Shown here piece by piece: positions 33,393 to 41,651 of a stretch of 64,000 nucleotides of DNA. Origin of the DNA: Brevibacterium yomogidense (lineage in GTDB: Bacteria; Actinomycetota; Actinomycetes; Actinomycetales; Brevibacteriaceae); NCBI RefSeq assembly GCF_016107685.1, contig NZ_JABASY010000005.1:62001-126000 (forward strand), written 5' to 3'. The translations under genes were made by a program, and so were the position numbers. Numbering within the stretch: the first letter of the stretch is position 1; each line of letters begins with the position of its first letter. The notes under the pieces were generated by a model, which saw only the letters and a program-made list of their open reading frames with translations, did not search any database and was not told the origin of the DNA.

Positions 33393-33748
33393 TCCGTCGA
33401 GCCGCGGCGGCGCTCTCCGGTGCCGCCCTCATGCTGGCGATGGCCGGGTGCAGCAGCACCATCGAGATGCCCCGTGCGTCGTCCGACTACCTCGAACAGG
33501 ACGCCAACGCGGTCATCGAAGAGCTACAGGAGGCCGGGTTCGAGAACATCTACCTGGAGCAGGGCACCGAGCTCTGGTTCAACAACCTCAACCACACCGA
33601 GAACACCGTCGAGGCAATCACCCTAGACGGCATGTCGACGTTCGAAGCGGGCGAAGCCGCAGACGCCGATTCCAACATCGTGATCACGTACTACTGGTGC
33701 ACGGACTACGGCTGCGCAGGCGATTTCCTCTTCGACGAAGGTTGGTAA
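33389..33748 (+). CDS. Small lipoprotein
   Basis: A 119-aa protein with a signal peptide and lipobox LAMAGC (Cys21). The mature part is acidic, with DANAVIEELQEAGFENIYLE, a PASTA-like pattern, and a CTDYGC pair near the end that may form a disulfide. It overlaps the previous gene. Likely exported and membrane-anchored; role unknown. Confidence 0.7.
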   Translation: MIRRAAAALSGAALMLAMAGCSSTIEMPRASSDYLEQDANAVIEELQEAGFENIYLEQGTELWFNNLNHTENTVEAITLDGMSTFEAGEAADADSNIVITYYWCTDYGCAGDFLFDEGW

Positions 33749-33805
33749 TCGGAAGCCTAACTCCGTCGAACCGAAATAGCACATCGAAGATTAAGGACCA
33801 CCCTA

Positions 33806-34996
33806 TTGACCTCACACAGAGCCTCACGCAGAGCACTGGCACTCACCTCGCTTCTGACCATCGGCGCACTCGGCCTCGCCGGATGCTCGGGCGCGGCGGA
33901 CGGGCCCGCGCTCGAGTCCGACGAGCAGCAGCAGTCCCAGGAGCAGGAGCCCGCCGAGGAACAGCTCGCGTTCGAGCGCGATGACCTCGGTGACCTGCCC
34001 GACGACGTCTTCGGTGACGTCGTCTGGGCTCACGACCTCGGTCTCATGGCCAGTGAGGTCAGTCTGGTCCAGGGCGATCGCACCTTCGTGGTCCGCAACG
34101 GCGACGCTGCAGGCGAGAAGGTCCTCGTGGCCCTCGACGCGGACGGCCAGGAGGTCTGGACGACGGACTTCGCTGAAGACTCAGGTCACTTCCTGGGTGG
34201 TCACTTCGCCGTCCTCAACGAGGGAGGCTCCGAGTCCGAGGGGCTCACCCAGACCGAGAAGGTCGACACGGTTCAGCTGCTGTCCTACGACGACGGCAGC
34301 GTCGCCGACGAGTTCGACGAGGTGCGCATCTCGAAGGGCTGGCTCATGTCGAGAAACGATGACGGCTCCGGCGGTGACGACGACATGTCGGCTTTCTACG
34401 ATGAGAACACTGGTGAGAAGCGCCCCTATGGGATGTCCAAGCCCCCTGGCGGTACACCGGATGATCCGCTTCCCGTCGCCGGTGTGCCGAATCCGGACGG
34501 AAAGCTGAGGGATCTGTCCTATCACATGCGTGTGCCGGGTCTCGATCTCGCCTTCCTGTCGCATTCGGTCAACAGTCCGGAACCGATCACGGCCGCGGAC
34601 GTGGGTACGGGCGAGGTCCGCTACACGTTCGAGTGCGTTGACGACCTCACCGGTGGTGGCGATGGAGGCTTCGGGACACGCAGTCCCAACGGTGAGTACG
34701 CGGTCTACGGCAACGTCGTCGTCTCGGCCGATGAGGGTCATTGCTACGGCGACCAATCCTCCGGTGAGCGGACCCCGAAGCTCAGTGCCGTCGATGACTC
34801 CGGTCTCGCCTTCGGGAAAGTCGAGGCTGACCCCGATGTCAAGGAGTCGGCGATCATGATCGACTTCGGTGCACCGGGTGTCGAGGGTGTTCTCTACGAT
34901 GGCGCTGCTCCGCTGGGCGTCATGGACGGCGGGATCGCTGTCTTCCAGGTCTACACCGAAGAGGGCAGCTTCGTCGTCGGAGTCGAGCTGCGGTAA
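33806..34996 (+). CDS. Lipoprotein, beta-propeller-like
   Basis: A 396-aa lipoprotein with lipobox GLAGC after a twin-basic signal. A Gln/Glu-rich linker follows, then repeated strands such as VLVALDADGQEVWTTDF and YTFECVDDL, like PQQ-type propeller blades. TTG start with AAGGACC upstream. Surface or wall-associated; no known partner in the element. Confidence 0.7.
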   Translation: MTSHRASRRALALTSLLTIGALGLAGCSGAADGPALESDEQQQSQEQEPAEEQLAFERDDLGDLPDDVFGDVVWAHDLGLMASEVSLVQGDRTFVVRNGDAAGEKVLVALDADGQEVWTTDFAEDSGHFLGGHFAVLNEGGSESEGLTQTEKVDTVQLLSYDDGSVADEFDEVRISKGWLMSRNDDGSGGDDDMSAFYDENTGEKRPYGMSKPPGGTPDDPLPVAGVPNPDGKLRDLSYHMRVPGLDLAFLSHSVNSPEPITAADVGTGEVRYTFECVDDLTGGGDGGFGTRSPNGEYAVYGNVVVSADEGHCYGDQSSGERTPKLSAVDDSGLAFGKVEADPDVKESAIMIDFGAPGVEGVLYDGAAPLGVMDGGIAVFQVYTEEGSFVVGVELR

Positions 34997-35013
34997 CCCG
35001 AACTACGCCAACG

Positions 35014-35055
35014 ACCCTCGCGCTGTTCTCAGAACGGCGCGAGGGTTGTGCTTTT
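35014..35055. terminator. Terminator between the lipoprotein and relaxase genes
   Basis: ACCCTCGCGC (35014-35023) pairs with GCGCGAGGGT (35037-35046), followed by TTGTGCTTTT. It sits between converging genes and may work in both directions. Confidence 0.75.
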
Positions 35056-35059
35056 CCCG

Positions 35060-36439
35060 TCACTGCGGCGGTTTCGGCGCCTGCCAGTCCTTGCGCCCGG
35101 CAGAGGGGCGCTTGACCGACGATGCAGGCTCAAGCAGGTACTCGGCCCACTTCTGCACGAGCTGGCCGGCGATGTCGTCGGCCTCCTTCATCTGCTCCCG
35201 GCTCGGCTGCTCCGGCCACGGCAGAGCCAGGTCCGCCGCGGCCGGCCGCAATGATTCGAGGAACAGCCTGTGCAGGATGAACTGCCGCTGCTGCTGCAGG
35301 TACTTCAGCCTGCGCTGCTCGCGTTCCCGGCGCGTTGCGATGCGATCGTACTGCGCGAGCTGCTCCTTGTGCTCGCGCAGCGCACGCTCGTGCCCCCGCA
35401 CCACCCGCTGCCGACGTGCCAGCTCCTCGGCGTCGAGGTCGGGCTCCGGCACCGCGGCCGGCTCCTCGACCACGGGCTCGGGCTCCGGTGCCGGTGCGCG
35501 AAACGCCGGAGCGGGCCGGGGCACCTCCTCCTGCTCTGCCTCGGGCTCGGGAGCCGCCTGCTGCGGCGGATCCTGCTCCTCGTCGCTCTGCGGAGCCGCC
35601 ACGGGGCGGCCGAGGCGCGCGACGATCTCCTCGTAGCCGTACGCGGTGCCGAGGCCCTGACGGCCGCCCGCACGGGCACGGTGGGGCTTACCGTCCTGCC
35701 CGGCGAACTCGTAGGCGAGCCCGCGCTTCTGGGCGTGCTTTTCCGTGACGACGACGCCGTCGGCGGCCATGCGCTCCTTGAAATCCTCGAAGTCTGAGGC
35801 CGCCGCCGCGTGCTCGTCAATCCGCTCCTTGAGGTCATCCCGCCAGACGTACCTACCCTCGTCCCGCCGGCGCTCGTCGCTCGGGATCATGTGGTCCGAG
35901 CCGGCGTGCGCCTTCATGTGCGCTTCGTTGTCGAAGCCGCGGCGGTCGAGCAGCACCTCGTCAAGCATGTTGCGCGACGTGAATACGTGCCGTTGGGACT
36001 CGTGCAGCGCGTAGCCGGCGGGCCGCACCGTGCCGTCGTACAGCCGCGAGGGGCCATGCCCGACGTTCGCTGTGGCGACGTGGGCGTGCCAGAGCCCGGC
36101 GCGGCCGTCCTGCTGCACGACGACGAGCGAGGCATGACCGCTGTAGGCGCGCTCGGCGAAGGCCCGCGCGTCGTCGAGCACCATGCGTCCTGCGTCGGGA
36201 TCGTCGGGGTCTGCCTCGTCGCGGCTGTACGACAGGATCGTATGCAGCGCTTCGACCTTGAGCCGCTTGCCGTGTTCCGAGCGCGCGAGGCTGACCGCGC
36301 GCCGCCAGCCGCCCGGCGTGCACTCGACCCCGGCGTCGTAGAGGTAGCGCTGACCGCTGTCGTCGTGGGCCGGTTCATCGCGCATGTACGTGCACAGCCT
36401 GCTCGCGTTCGTCGACGTGGACTGGATGAGCGCTACCAC
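35060..36439 (-). CDS. mobA: Mobilization relaxase
   Basis: A 459-aa relaxase that nicks oriT and leads the strand into a recipient through a helper's channel. Residues ~60-125 show HTILSYSRDEADPDDPDAG and GLWHAHVATANVG; the clustered HxH is the relaxase metal motif. Tyr18 in RLCTYMRDE is a candidate nucleophile. The C-terminal half is Pro/Glu-rich, then a coiled coil (RQRVVRGHERALREHKEQL). GTG start overlaps the mobC stop. No primase domain. MOB family not assigned. Confidence 0.8.
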   Translation of the reverse strand: MVALIQSTSTNASRLCTYMRDEPAHDDSGQRYLYDAGVECTPGGWRRAVSLARSEHGKRLKVEALHTILSYSRDEADPDDPDAGRMVLDDARAFAERAYSGHASLVVVQQDGRAGLWHAHVATANVGHGPSRLYDGTVRPAGYALHESQRHVFTSRNMLDEVLLDRRGFDNEAHMKAHAGSDHMIPSDERRRDEGRYVWRDDLKERIDEHAAAASDFEDFKERMAADGVVVTEKHAQKRGLAYEFAGQDGKPHRARAGGRQGLGTAYGYEEIVARLGRPVAAPQSDEEQDPPQQAAPEPEAEQEEVPRPAPAFRAPAPEPEPVVEEPAAVPEPDLDAEELARRQRVVRGHERALREHKEQLAQYDRIATRREREQRRLKYLQQQRQFILHRLFLESLRPAAADLALPWPEQPSREQMKEADDIAGQLVQKWAEYLLEPASSVKRPSAGRKDWQAPKPPQ

Positions 36440-36957
36440 CGCGCACCCAATCGGATGAGGAGCGTCGAGAGCTGCTTATCGAGCCTCTCGATCTGGTCGC
36501 GCAGCGCCCCGAGCTCGTGCACCGCGTCGGCCACGACGGGGCCGTGCTTCGCCAGGTTCGCGAGCGCGGCCCGTGCCTGGTCCGAGCGCGTCCGCGGATC
36601 TTCTTTGAGAGCCGCCGCCGCAAGGTTCGTGCGCCTCGAAATCTGGTTCACGTTGGCCCCGACACGACCGACCTCAGGCGTGAGCGCGCCCAGCACCTCA
36701 GCGACCTCCCGGGCCAGCTCGCTGCCCGCCCGGCGTTGCTCAGGTGTGAGGTCGGTCGTCTGAGGATCGGCCCGGCTGAACAGGTCGTGGACGATCTGCT
36801 CCGTGCGCCGCCGGCCGCTCGCGGCCCGCCGCTCGTCGAGCTTGGCCGCCTCCTCCTGCGTGAGCCGCAGCATGACGTTTTTCGAGCGCTTCTCTTCCGC
36901 GCTCTTGCACCGCTTCGCGCGCTCCTCATCGGGCATCGAATGCCCCTTCCTCGGCAT
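36433..36957 (-). CDS. mobC: Relaxosome protein MobC
   Basis: A 174-aa MobC-type protein: an N-terminal RHH-like segment (NVMLRLTQEEAAKLDERRAA) and the hallmark VGRVGANVNQISRRTN, followed by a coiled coil. MobC opens DNA at oriT for the relaxase. First gene of the mobilization operon; the two giant hairpins upstream are the candidate oriT. Confidence 0.85.
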   Translation of the reverse strand: MPRKGHSMPDEERAKRCKSAEEKRSKNVMLRLTQEEAAKLDERRAASGRRRTEQIVHDLFSRADPQTTDLTPEQRRAGSELAREVAEVLGALTPEVGRVGANVNQISRRTNLAAAALKEDPRTRSDQARAALANLAKHGPVVADAVHELGALRDQIERLDKQLSTLLIRLGARW

Positions 36958-37129
36958 CGCTCTGCCCTCCCTTCTCGCACCCTCCGGCGCGCTCGTTTCT
37001 GCACTCCGTGCGGGCCAGCGCGCTCACGCGCACGGCCCTGCTACTCCGTCGTCCATCCGCCCTCCTCCGCATGCTCCACGGCCGCCGACTCCGGTGCGGG
37101 CACCGGCTCATCGACCCCGTCGCGGCTCG

Positions 37130-37253
37130 GCCTTATAAACCACCCCCGGCCTGGTGGCCGGTGGCGGCTTATAAGGCCTCACGGCGAGCTGATCACGTGC
37201 GTAACGCGGGGGGCTTATAAAGTCCCCCCTCGTTACACACGCGATCAGCTCGC
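37130..37253. repeat. Two adjacent giant hairpins (candidate oriT)
   Basis: Hairpin 1: 37130-37151 pairs with 37156-37177, 22-bp arms with three imperfect positions (two can be G-U) and a TGGT loop; base sequence GCCTTATAA. Hairpin 2: 37184-37213 pairs with 37224-37253, 30-bp arms with a few mismatches, including GCGAGCTGATC/GATCAGCTCGC and a GGGGGG/CCCCCC pair, loop CTTATAAAGT. They lie upstream of mobC. Other sequence in 36958-37335 has no gene. Confidence 0.7.
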
Positions 37254-37335
37254 TCAGGAGGCGCTGCCTCCCGAGACCCTCCGCCCCGCGAGCGGGGCCC
37301 CGACGGGCGGCTGAGCCGCCCGTGCAACCTGCGGA

Positions 37336-37635
37336 TCACAGGCGGCCTCCGCCGTCATGATCCTGACCCGCGTGGACCGTCGAATCTCCGAGGCTGTGGG
37401 CCACGGATTCGTCGTTCTCGTGGGCCACCAGCTCGGTGTCTCCGTGGCCCGCGGCGTCGCTGCTCGGCAGTGAGGCCCGTGCCGCGTCGATACGCGCCGC
37501 GGTGCCCGTGACGTCCGGGGCGAGGAGGTCGGCGACCTCCCGGCCGAACGCCTCGTACTCGCGCTTCGTCTGCGCGCGCTGCTTACGCTTCAGCTCCGCG
37601 ATCTGGTTCGCGAGAGCGTCGCTGTTCTGTGCCAT
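37336..37635 (-). CDS. Small coiled-coil protein of element 2
   Basis: A 99-aa protein with an N-terminal coiled coil (LANQIAELKRKQRAQTKREY) and an acidic His-rich tail. GGAAGGAG precedes the ATG. It lies between primase and the candidate oriT and could be an auxiliary mobilization or replication factor; no family recognised. Confidence 0.65.
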   Translation of the reverse strand: MAQNSDALANQIAELKRKQRAQTKREYEAFGREVADLLAPDVTGTAARIDAARASLPSSDAAGHGDTELVAHENDESVAHSLGDSTVHAGQDHDGGGRL

Positions 37636-37683
37636 AACCTGCTCCTTCCGAGAGCTATTAGGTCCTGTTAGGTGATCCGACGA

Positions 37684-39828
37684 CTACGAGACGCGCTCGG
37701 TCGCCGGAGGTACGTGATGCTCCTGCCGGGCGATGTGCGTCTGGATCGCCGCAAGCGTCGCCTGCCCCTCGGCGAACTGCTCTGCGCGGGCCTCGGCCGA
37801 CTCTTCGGCTGTGCTGCTCGGCGGGGCCGAAGCTGCGTCGTCGGCGTCCGCATGAAGGGCCGACATGCGAATGACTCCTGTAGGCTGGTCGGCCAGCTTC
37901 GACCGGACCCCAAGCGGCAGCTGCTGTCCCACCTGCCCGGGCCAACCTTTGAGGCCGAACTCCTGCGTCAGGGGCTCCCACCTGTGGCACTTCGTCATGG
38001 TGCGCCACCGCCGCCTGGTATCCGGATCGACGTGCCACTCCTCATCCGCTTCGATCACGCTCGCGATGTGCTCGATGAACTGTCGGTTCGAGATCGGACG
38101 CCCGGAAGGGTGCTGCTCCTTGAACCAGCCCTTGAACAGGTCGTAGAGGAACGTGAACGGCAGCAGGTCCCACTGGAAGGACTCGCGGAACTCGAACCAG
38201 AACGCGCGCACCGGGTCGTTGAAAGCCTTGTAGTCATCGAGCATCTTCTGGCTGGAGGCCGGCACGTCGAGTGCGTAGTAGTCGTCCATGAACGTCCGCT
38301 CCGGCGTGCCGAGGACGCGGACGAGGACGTACTGGAGCACGTCCTCGCGCTGGAGGAACTCGTCCTTGATGTAGCGCTTCTCGATGCCGGTGAAGCACTT
38401 CTCGAAGGGGATGAACACCTGCCTGCGGTAGAACGACTCCGAGCGGTCGGAGACCAGGGGCTTCTCGTTGAGACACTGGACCATGAAGCCCCAGAACTGG
38501 AAGCTGATCGGGTCCTTGTGCTTGCGGTCGACCATGAGGTAGTCGTGGGTGGTGATCGCCTTGAGATTCGCCGCCTTGTCAACGTAGGTGCCCACGTCGT
38601 TCTCGTCGGTGAGGATGGCTGTGGCCCCGGCCAGCTGCTGCAGGGAGAACTGCTCACCCATCTTCGCCAGCGGCAGGGATACACATGAGCGCAGTCCGAT
38701 GAGGTTGCGCATCATCGCCACGAGTGTGCCCTTGCCGTTGTTGCCGCGGGTGGAGTAGAACCACGCCGACTTGTTCCAGGAGACGTAGGGGCGCAGGGTC
38801 GCGCCGACGATCTGCCAGAGCAGGTCGACGATCTCGGGGTCGTCGGACAGCGAGCGCATCCAGGACTCGACCGACCAGGTCTGGCCCCCGCACACGGAAC
38901 CTTCCACGCAGTCGGCGCGGATGCAGCCGTCGACGTGGGGTTCGTCGATGGCGACGTCGCGGGCGTCCGAGTTGTAGTTGACGGCCGCCTTGCCGGTGAT
39001 GACGTACTCCGGTGAGAACGGCATGAGCAGCTTGGTGCGGTAGTCGAAGATCCCGTTGCCCAGCGGCAGCAGGTCGGGGTCGATCGTGCGCTGACGGCGC
39101 GGGGCCAGGGAGCGCACGCGGTTCTCGACTTCCTTGACGGCACTGTCGTTGAGGTCGGGGGCGTAGGCCCGGGCCAGCGTGGCGATGTGGTCGACGTTGA
39201 GCTCGTAGAGCCCGGCGTTCTCCCCGGTCGTGCAGTAGACCGAGAGCATGTCGCGCTCGGCGGTCTGGCCGGGGGCGTAGATGTTGACCACGTGGTGGAT
39301 CTCGGTGATGATGCGCGCCACTGCCAAGGGCGGCAGGGTTGTGAGCCGCCTGAAAGGCCGCAGCGCGTCTGAGGCCTTCATCTCTGTGCCGTCCTCGTCG
39401 AACTCCTTGATAAAGAGCTTGCGGAACTGCGCGATGTTGGCGTTCACGAAGCGGGACAGGGCGCGCCCGATGGCGACCTCGCAGCCCGAGAACGTGGTGT
39501 TCTTATACGACTTCTCGATGAGTTCACGCGAAGGCTTCGCGCCCTGAGGCGGAGGCGGTGCGACGGCGTAGCGATGCTCGACGAGCTGACCCCGCAAACC
39601 TCCCCAAGGACCGCCGGGAGCGAAGAACGCGCGGACCAGCCTGTCAAGGAGATCGGGATACAACAGATCGGTAATCCTCGCCGCGCCCACCGCGCCGCGC
39701 ACATCGACGTAGTCGTCGACCCCCTGGGAGATCTCGTCCAAACTGGCGCGTGCGGTAGACCTGTCGGCAGAGCTTGCCTTGTTCTTTGGAACCCCGGGTG
39801 CCCGCCCGGGGTTTTTCCTTGCGTTCAT
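37684..39828 (-). CDS. P4-type primase/helicase (SF3)
   Basis: A 714-aa phage/plasmid replication protein of the D5/P4 group. The SF3 helicase core shows Walker A YSTRGNNGKGTLV (about residue 360) and Walker B TAILTDENDVG, followed by HKDPISFQFWGFMVQCLNE and the D5-type C-terminal segment (YRRQVFIPF). The N-terminal third has no clear archaeo-eukaryotic primase motif. It would drive replication of the excised element. The ATG overlaps the HTH-protein stop. Confidence 0.85.
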   Translation of the reverse strand: MNARKNPGRAPGVPKNKASSADRSTARASLDEISQGVDDYVDVRGAVGAARITDLLYPDLLDRLVRAFFAPGGPWGGLRGQLVEHRYAVAPPPPQGAKPSRELIEKSYKNTTFSGCEVAIGRALSRFVNANIAQFRKLFIKEFDEDGTEMKASDALRPFRRLTTLPPLAVARIITEIHHVVNIYAPGQTAERDMLSVYCTTGENAGLYELNVDHIATLARAYAPDLNDSAVKEVENRVRSLAPRRQRTIDPDLLPLGNGIFDYRTKLLMPFSPEYVITGKAAVNYNSDARDVAIDEPHVDGCIRADCVEGSVCGGQTWSVESWMRSLSDDPEIVDLLWQIVGATLRPYVSWNKSAWFYSTRGNNGKGTLVAMMRNLIGLRSCVSLPLAKMGEQFSLQQLAGATAILTDENDVGTYVDKAANLKAITTHDYLMVDRKHKDPISFQFWGFMVQCLNEKPLVSDRSESFYRRQVFIPFEKCFTGIEKRYIKDEFLQREDVLQYVLVRVLGTPERTFMDDYYALDVPASSQKMLDDYKAFNDPVRAFWFEFRESFQWDLLPFTFLYDLFKGWFKEQHPSGRPISNRQFIEHIASVIEADEEWHVDPDTRRRWRTMTKCHRWEPLTQEFGLKGWPGQVGQQLPLGVRSKLADQPTGVIRMSALHADADDAASAPPSSTAEESAEARAEQFAEGQATLAAIQTHIARQEHHVPPATERVS

Positions 39829-40133
39829 CGCTGCGCCACCTCCGCGGGGACGAAGGCGGGCGCCAGGCGAGAGAGCTGCTTCGCGGTCAGGTGAGGCGCA
39901 GCCGCGACGATCCGCTCGATAGCGGCGTCAACTGCGGCCTTCGACTCGGGTGCGCGGAGGGCTTCGAGATCGGCGACGCGTACGAGGTAGCTGCGGCCAT
40001 CCTTGCGTATGTACGGCAGCTGACCACAGTGGATGCGATTGCGGAGAGTGGAGTACGAGCCGTACCGACGAGTAGCGGCGGCTTCGGGGAGCGTCAGCTC
40101 GGCGTCGAGCTGCGGGTGATCGTAGCGAGGCAT
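39825..40133 (-). CDS. HTH excisionase-like protein
   Basis: A 102-aa protein: a MerR/excisionase-type HTH (LTLPEAAATRRYGSYSTLRN, then KDGRSYLVRVADLEAL) joined to a C-terminal IVAAAPHLTAKQLSRLAP motif. In element 1 these two parts are separate adjacent genes. Candidate directionality factor or regulator of the replication operon. A nested dyad at 40167-40213 lies upstream. Confidence 0.75.
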   Translation of the reverse strand: MPRYDHPQLDAELTLPEAAATRRYGSYSTLRNRIHCGQLPYIRKDGRSYLVRVADLEALRAPESKAAVDAAIERIVAAAPHLTAKQLSRLAPAFVPAEVAQR

Positions 40134-40166
40134 CGGCTTGCCAGTCCTTTCGGTCTGACAGCGGCG

Positions 40167-40213
40167 CTAATACCGCAACGTCTCCAGTATCCCTGGAGCT
40201 GTCTAGGTATTAG
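40167..40213. promoter_or_regulatory. Nested dyad upstream of the HTH gene
   Basis: Outer arms CTAATACC (40167-40174) and GGTATTAG (40206-40213); inner arms CTCCAG (40182-40187) and CTGGAG (40193-40198), all centred near 40190. Likely operator, or excisionase binding site, for the leftward replication operon. From 40214 to the attR nothing else is recognisable. Confidence 0.6.
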
Positions 40214-40477
40214 CCAACCTTGCCGTCTCGCGGGGGCTCGCTACTGCCATGCATCCCGCACAGAGCGCTCATTTGGCCGCTCTCTGCCACCACCCGCCTG
40301 ATGCTTCAGCTTCCGACTCAGACACTCACGGGTGATTGAGCTCGTCGGGGCCTATCCAGGTCGCGTTCGCTTTGGACGACCCGCGTGCTGGAACCGCGGG
40401 TCGAAGGGTTCGCTGTTTGCGTCCGCCCGACCGGCCGGCCGAGCTTGCATCGAGCTTAGCGCGTTATGACGCGTTGA

Positions 40478-40509
40478 GTCAAGTATGCTCTAAGTCGATA
40501 CATAGCGCC
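40478..40509. other. attR of element 2
   Basis: Element arm AAGTATGCTCTA then AGTCGATACATAGC, and core GCC (40507-40509), then host pilin codons GCG TGC GGC TTC. Mirror image of the arm at attL. Confidence 0.85.
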
Positions 40510-40614
40510 GCGTGCGGCTTCGCGGCGCTGCTGGTCATCGTGCTCAAGAGCGACCCGCTCAAGGACATGATCACAGGGGTCATCACCACCGCGCTGGGTC
40601 TGGGCGGAGCCTGA
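40510..40614 (+). pseudogene. flp: Flp-type pilin 3' part
   Basis: The last 34 residues of the pilin (ACGFAALLVIVLKSDPLKDM and TGVITTALGLGGA), the rest of the hydrophobic helix and tail. Joins in frame with the 5' part after the GCC core. An open frame extends leftward to 40336 in element sequence, but it lacks the pilin leader and processing site. Confidence 0.9.
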
Positions 40615-40615
40615 C

Positions 40616-41089
40616 ATGGTGCCGCGCACCGGCCCCCGCGGCGAAGGCTCCCGCGCTCATGGTGCGGGCGTACCCACTCGTGAGCGGGCAACCCGTCCTG
40701 AGGGAGACACCCGTGCCCGTGCTGGGTCTGCTCGCTCACGTGCTGGGGCCCTCCCCAGACACGACGAGGGGGCCGCCGCCGCGGAGTTCGCGATGGTGAT
40801 GCCTGCCCTGGTGCTGGTCATCGGGATCGTCGTGGGGGCCGGTGCGATCGGTGCGACCCAGCTGCGTGCCATGGATGCAGCGCGTGGTGCGGCACGGGAG
40901 GTAGCCCGTGGGGAACCTCAGACCACTGTCATCGAAGAGGCGCGGAAGCGGGCAGGAGAATCCGCGCGGGTCCTCATCGACGAGGACGGCGGGTACGCGG
41001 AGGTCACCGTCGAAGTGCCGCTGCCAGAAGTCCTCGCACCGATCACGGAATCCGTCACCGCGCAGGCGACCGCGCGGAAGGAGGGATGA
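40616..41089 (+). CDS. tadE: TadE-like pseudopilin
   Basis: A 157-aa protein. After an unusually long ~48-residue Arg/Gly-rich N-terminus comes DEGAAAAEFAMVMPALVLVIG, the TadE Glu-containing helix, then RAMDAARGAAREVARGEP and a small beta domain. ATG 40616 is 1 nt after the pilin stop; the true start may be further in. Membrane-anchored minor component of the pilus. Confidence 0.8.
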   Translation: MVPRTGPRGEGSRAHGAGVPTRERATRPEGDTRARAGSARSRAGALPRHDEGAAAAEFAMVMPALVLVIGIVVGAGAIGATQLRAMDAARGAAREVARGEPQTTVIEEARKRAGESARVLIDEDGGYAEVTVEVPLPEVLAPITESVTAQATARKEG

Positions 41090-41559
41090 GCGTGGACGCT
41101 GAGCGCACGGTCATCGGGGGCTCCGGTGCAGGGGGCGAAGGTGCCGCCCCACCGGATGAAGCCGTCGGTCCATGGAATGCAGGCGCCGGTCGATTGAGCG
41201 AAGGCGTCGGTCGTCGTGATGAAGGCTCCAGCACGGTGCCGGCAGTGGGCGTCGCCGCCGTCGCCGTGGCGCTCGCCCTCATGGTCGGGACGATCGGGCA
41301 GGGGCTGGGTGCCCGGTCACGGGCGGATACGGCAGCGGACCTGGCAGCACTCGCCGCAGCCCAGGTGGCAGGAGACGACGGGTGTGGAATCGCAGAGGAG
41401 GTGGCGAAGCGCAACGGTGCGACAGTCACGGAGTGCATCACGCGACCGGATCTGGGCAAGGCGACGGTGACGGTGGAGGTGCCTTCAGGAGTGCGGGTCC
41501 CGGGGAAGCCCGACGCTCTGAAGGTGTCCGCGAAAGCGGTCGCGGGACGTGCCGAGTGA
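41086..41559 (+). CDS. TadE/TadG-like protein (Rv3654c position)
   Basis: A 157-aa protein with a long Gly-rich N-terminus, then DEGSSTVPAVGVAAVAVALAL, a single helix, followed by QGLGARSRADTAADLAALAAAQ, the signature of helicase/secretion-neighbourhood TadE-like proteins. Coupled to tadE by ATGA. Last gene of the pilus operon. Confidence 0.8.
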   Translation: MSVDAERTVIGGSGAGGEGAAPPDEAVGPWNAGAGRLSEGVGRRDEGSSTVPAVGVAAVAVALALMVGTIGQGLGARSRADTAADLAALAAAQVAGDDGCGIAEEVAKRNGATVTECITRPDLGKATVTVEVPSGVRVPGKPDALKVSAKAVAGRAE

Positions 41560-41651
41560 CAGGTGCGGTGCGAACAGGTCGGGGAGGAGATCCGACAGAG
41601 AAGAGTGCGTGTGTCAGCCGAACACCGTCTGGTCAGCCCAAGACAGCCTCG

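Larger units (their letters stand above)
20461..40509 (+). mobile_element. Element 2: integrative mobilizable element in the Flp pilin gene
   Basis: About 20.05 kb bounded by the halves of the pilin gene. It carries its own serine integrase, a restriction-modification pair, a resolvase, a nested cadmium-resistance transposon, ardA, an XRE repressor, lipoproteins, relaxase and MobC with a candidate oriT, a P4-type primase and an HTH excisionase-like protein. No VirB4, TraB/FtsK or other transfer machinery is seen, so movement would need a helper conjugative element. Confidence 0.9.

Noticed and set aside
40336-40506. Hybrid start giving a functional pilin from the right half
   Set aside because: The open frame lacks the leader and TAEYA processing region held by the left half.
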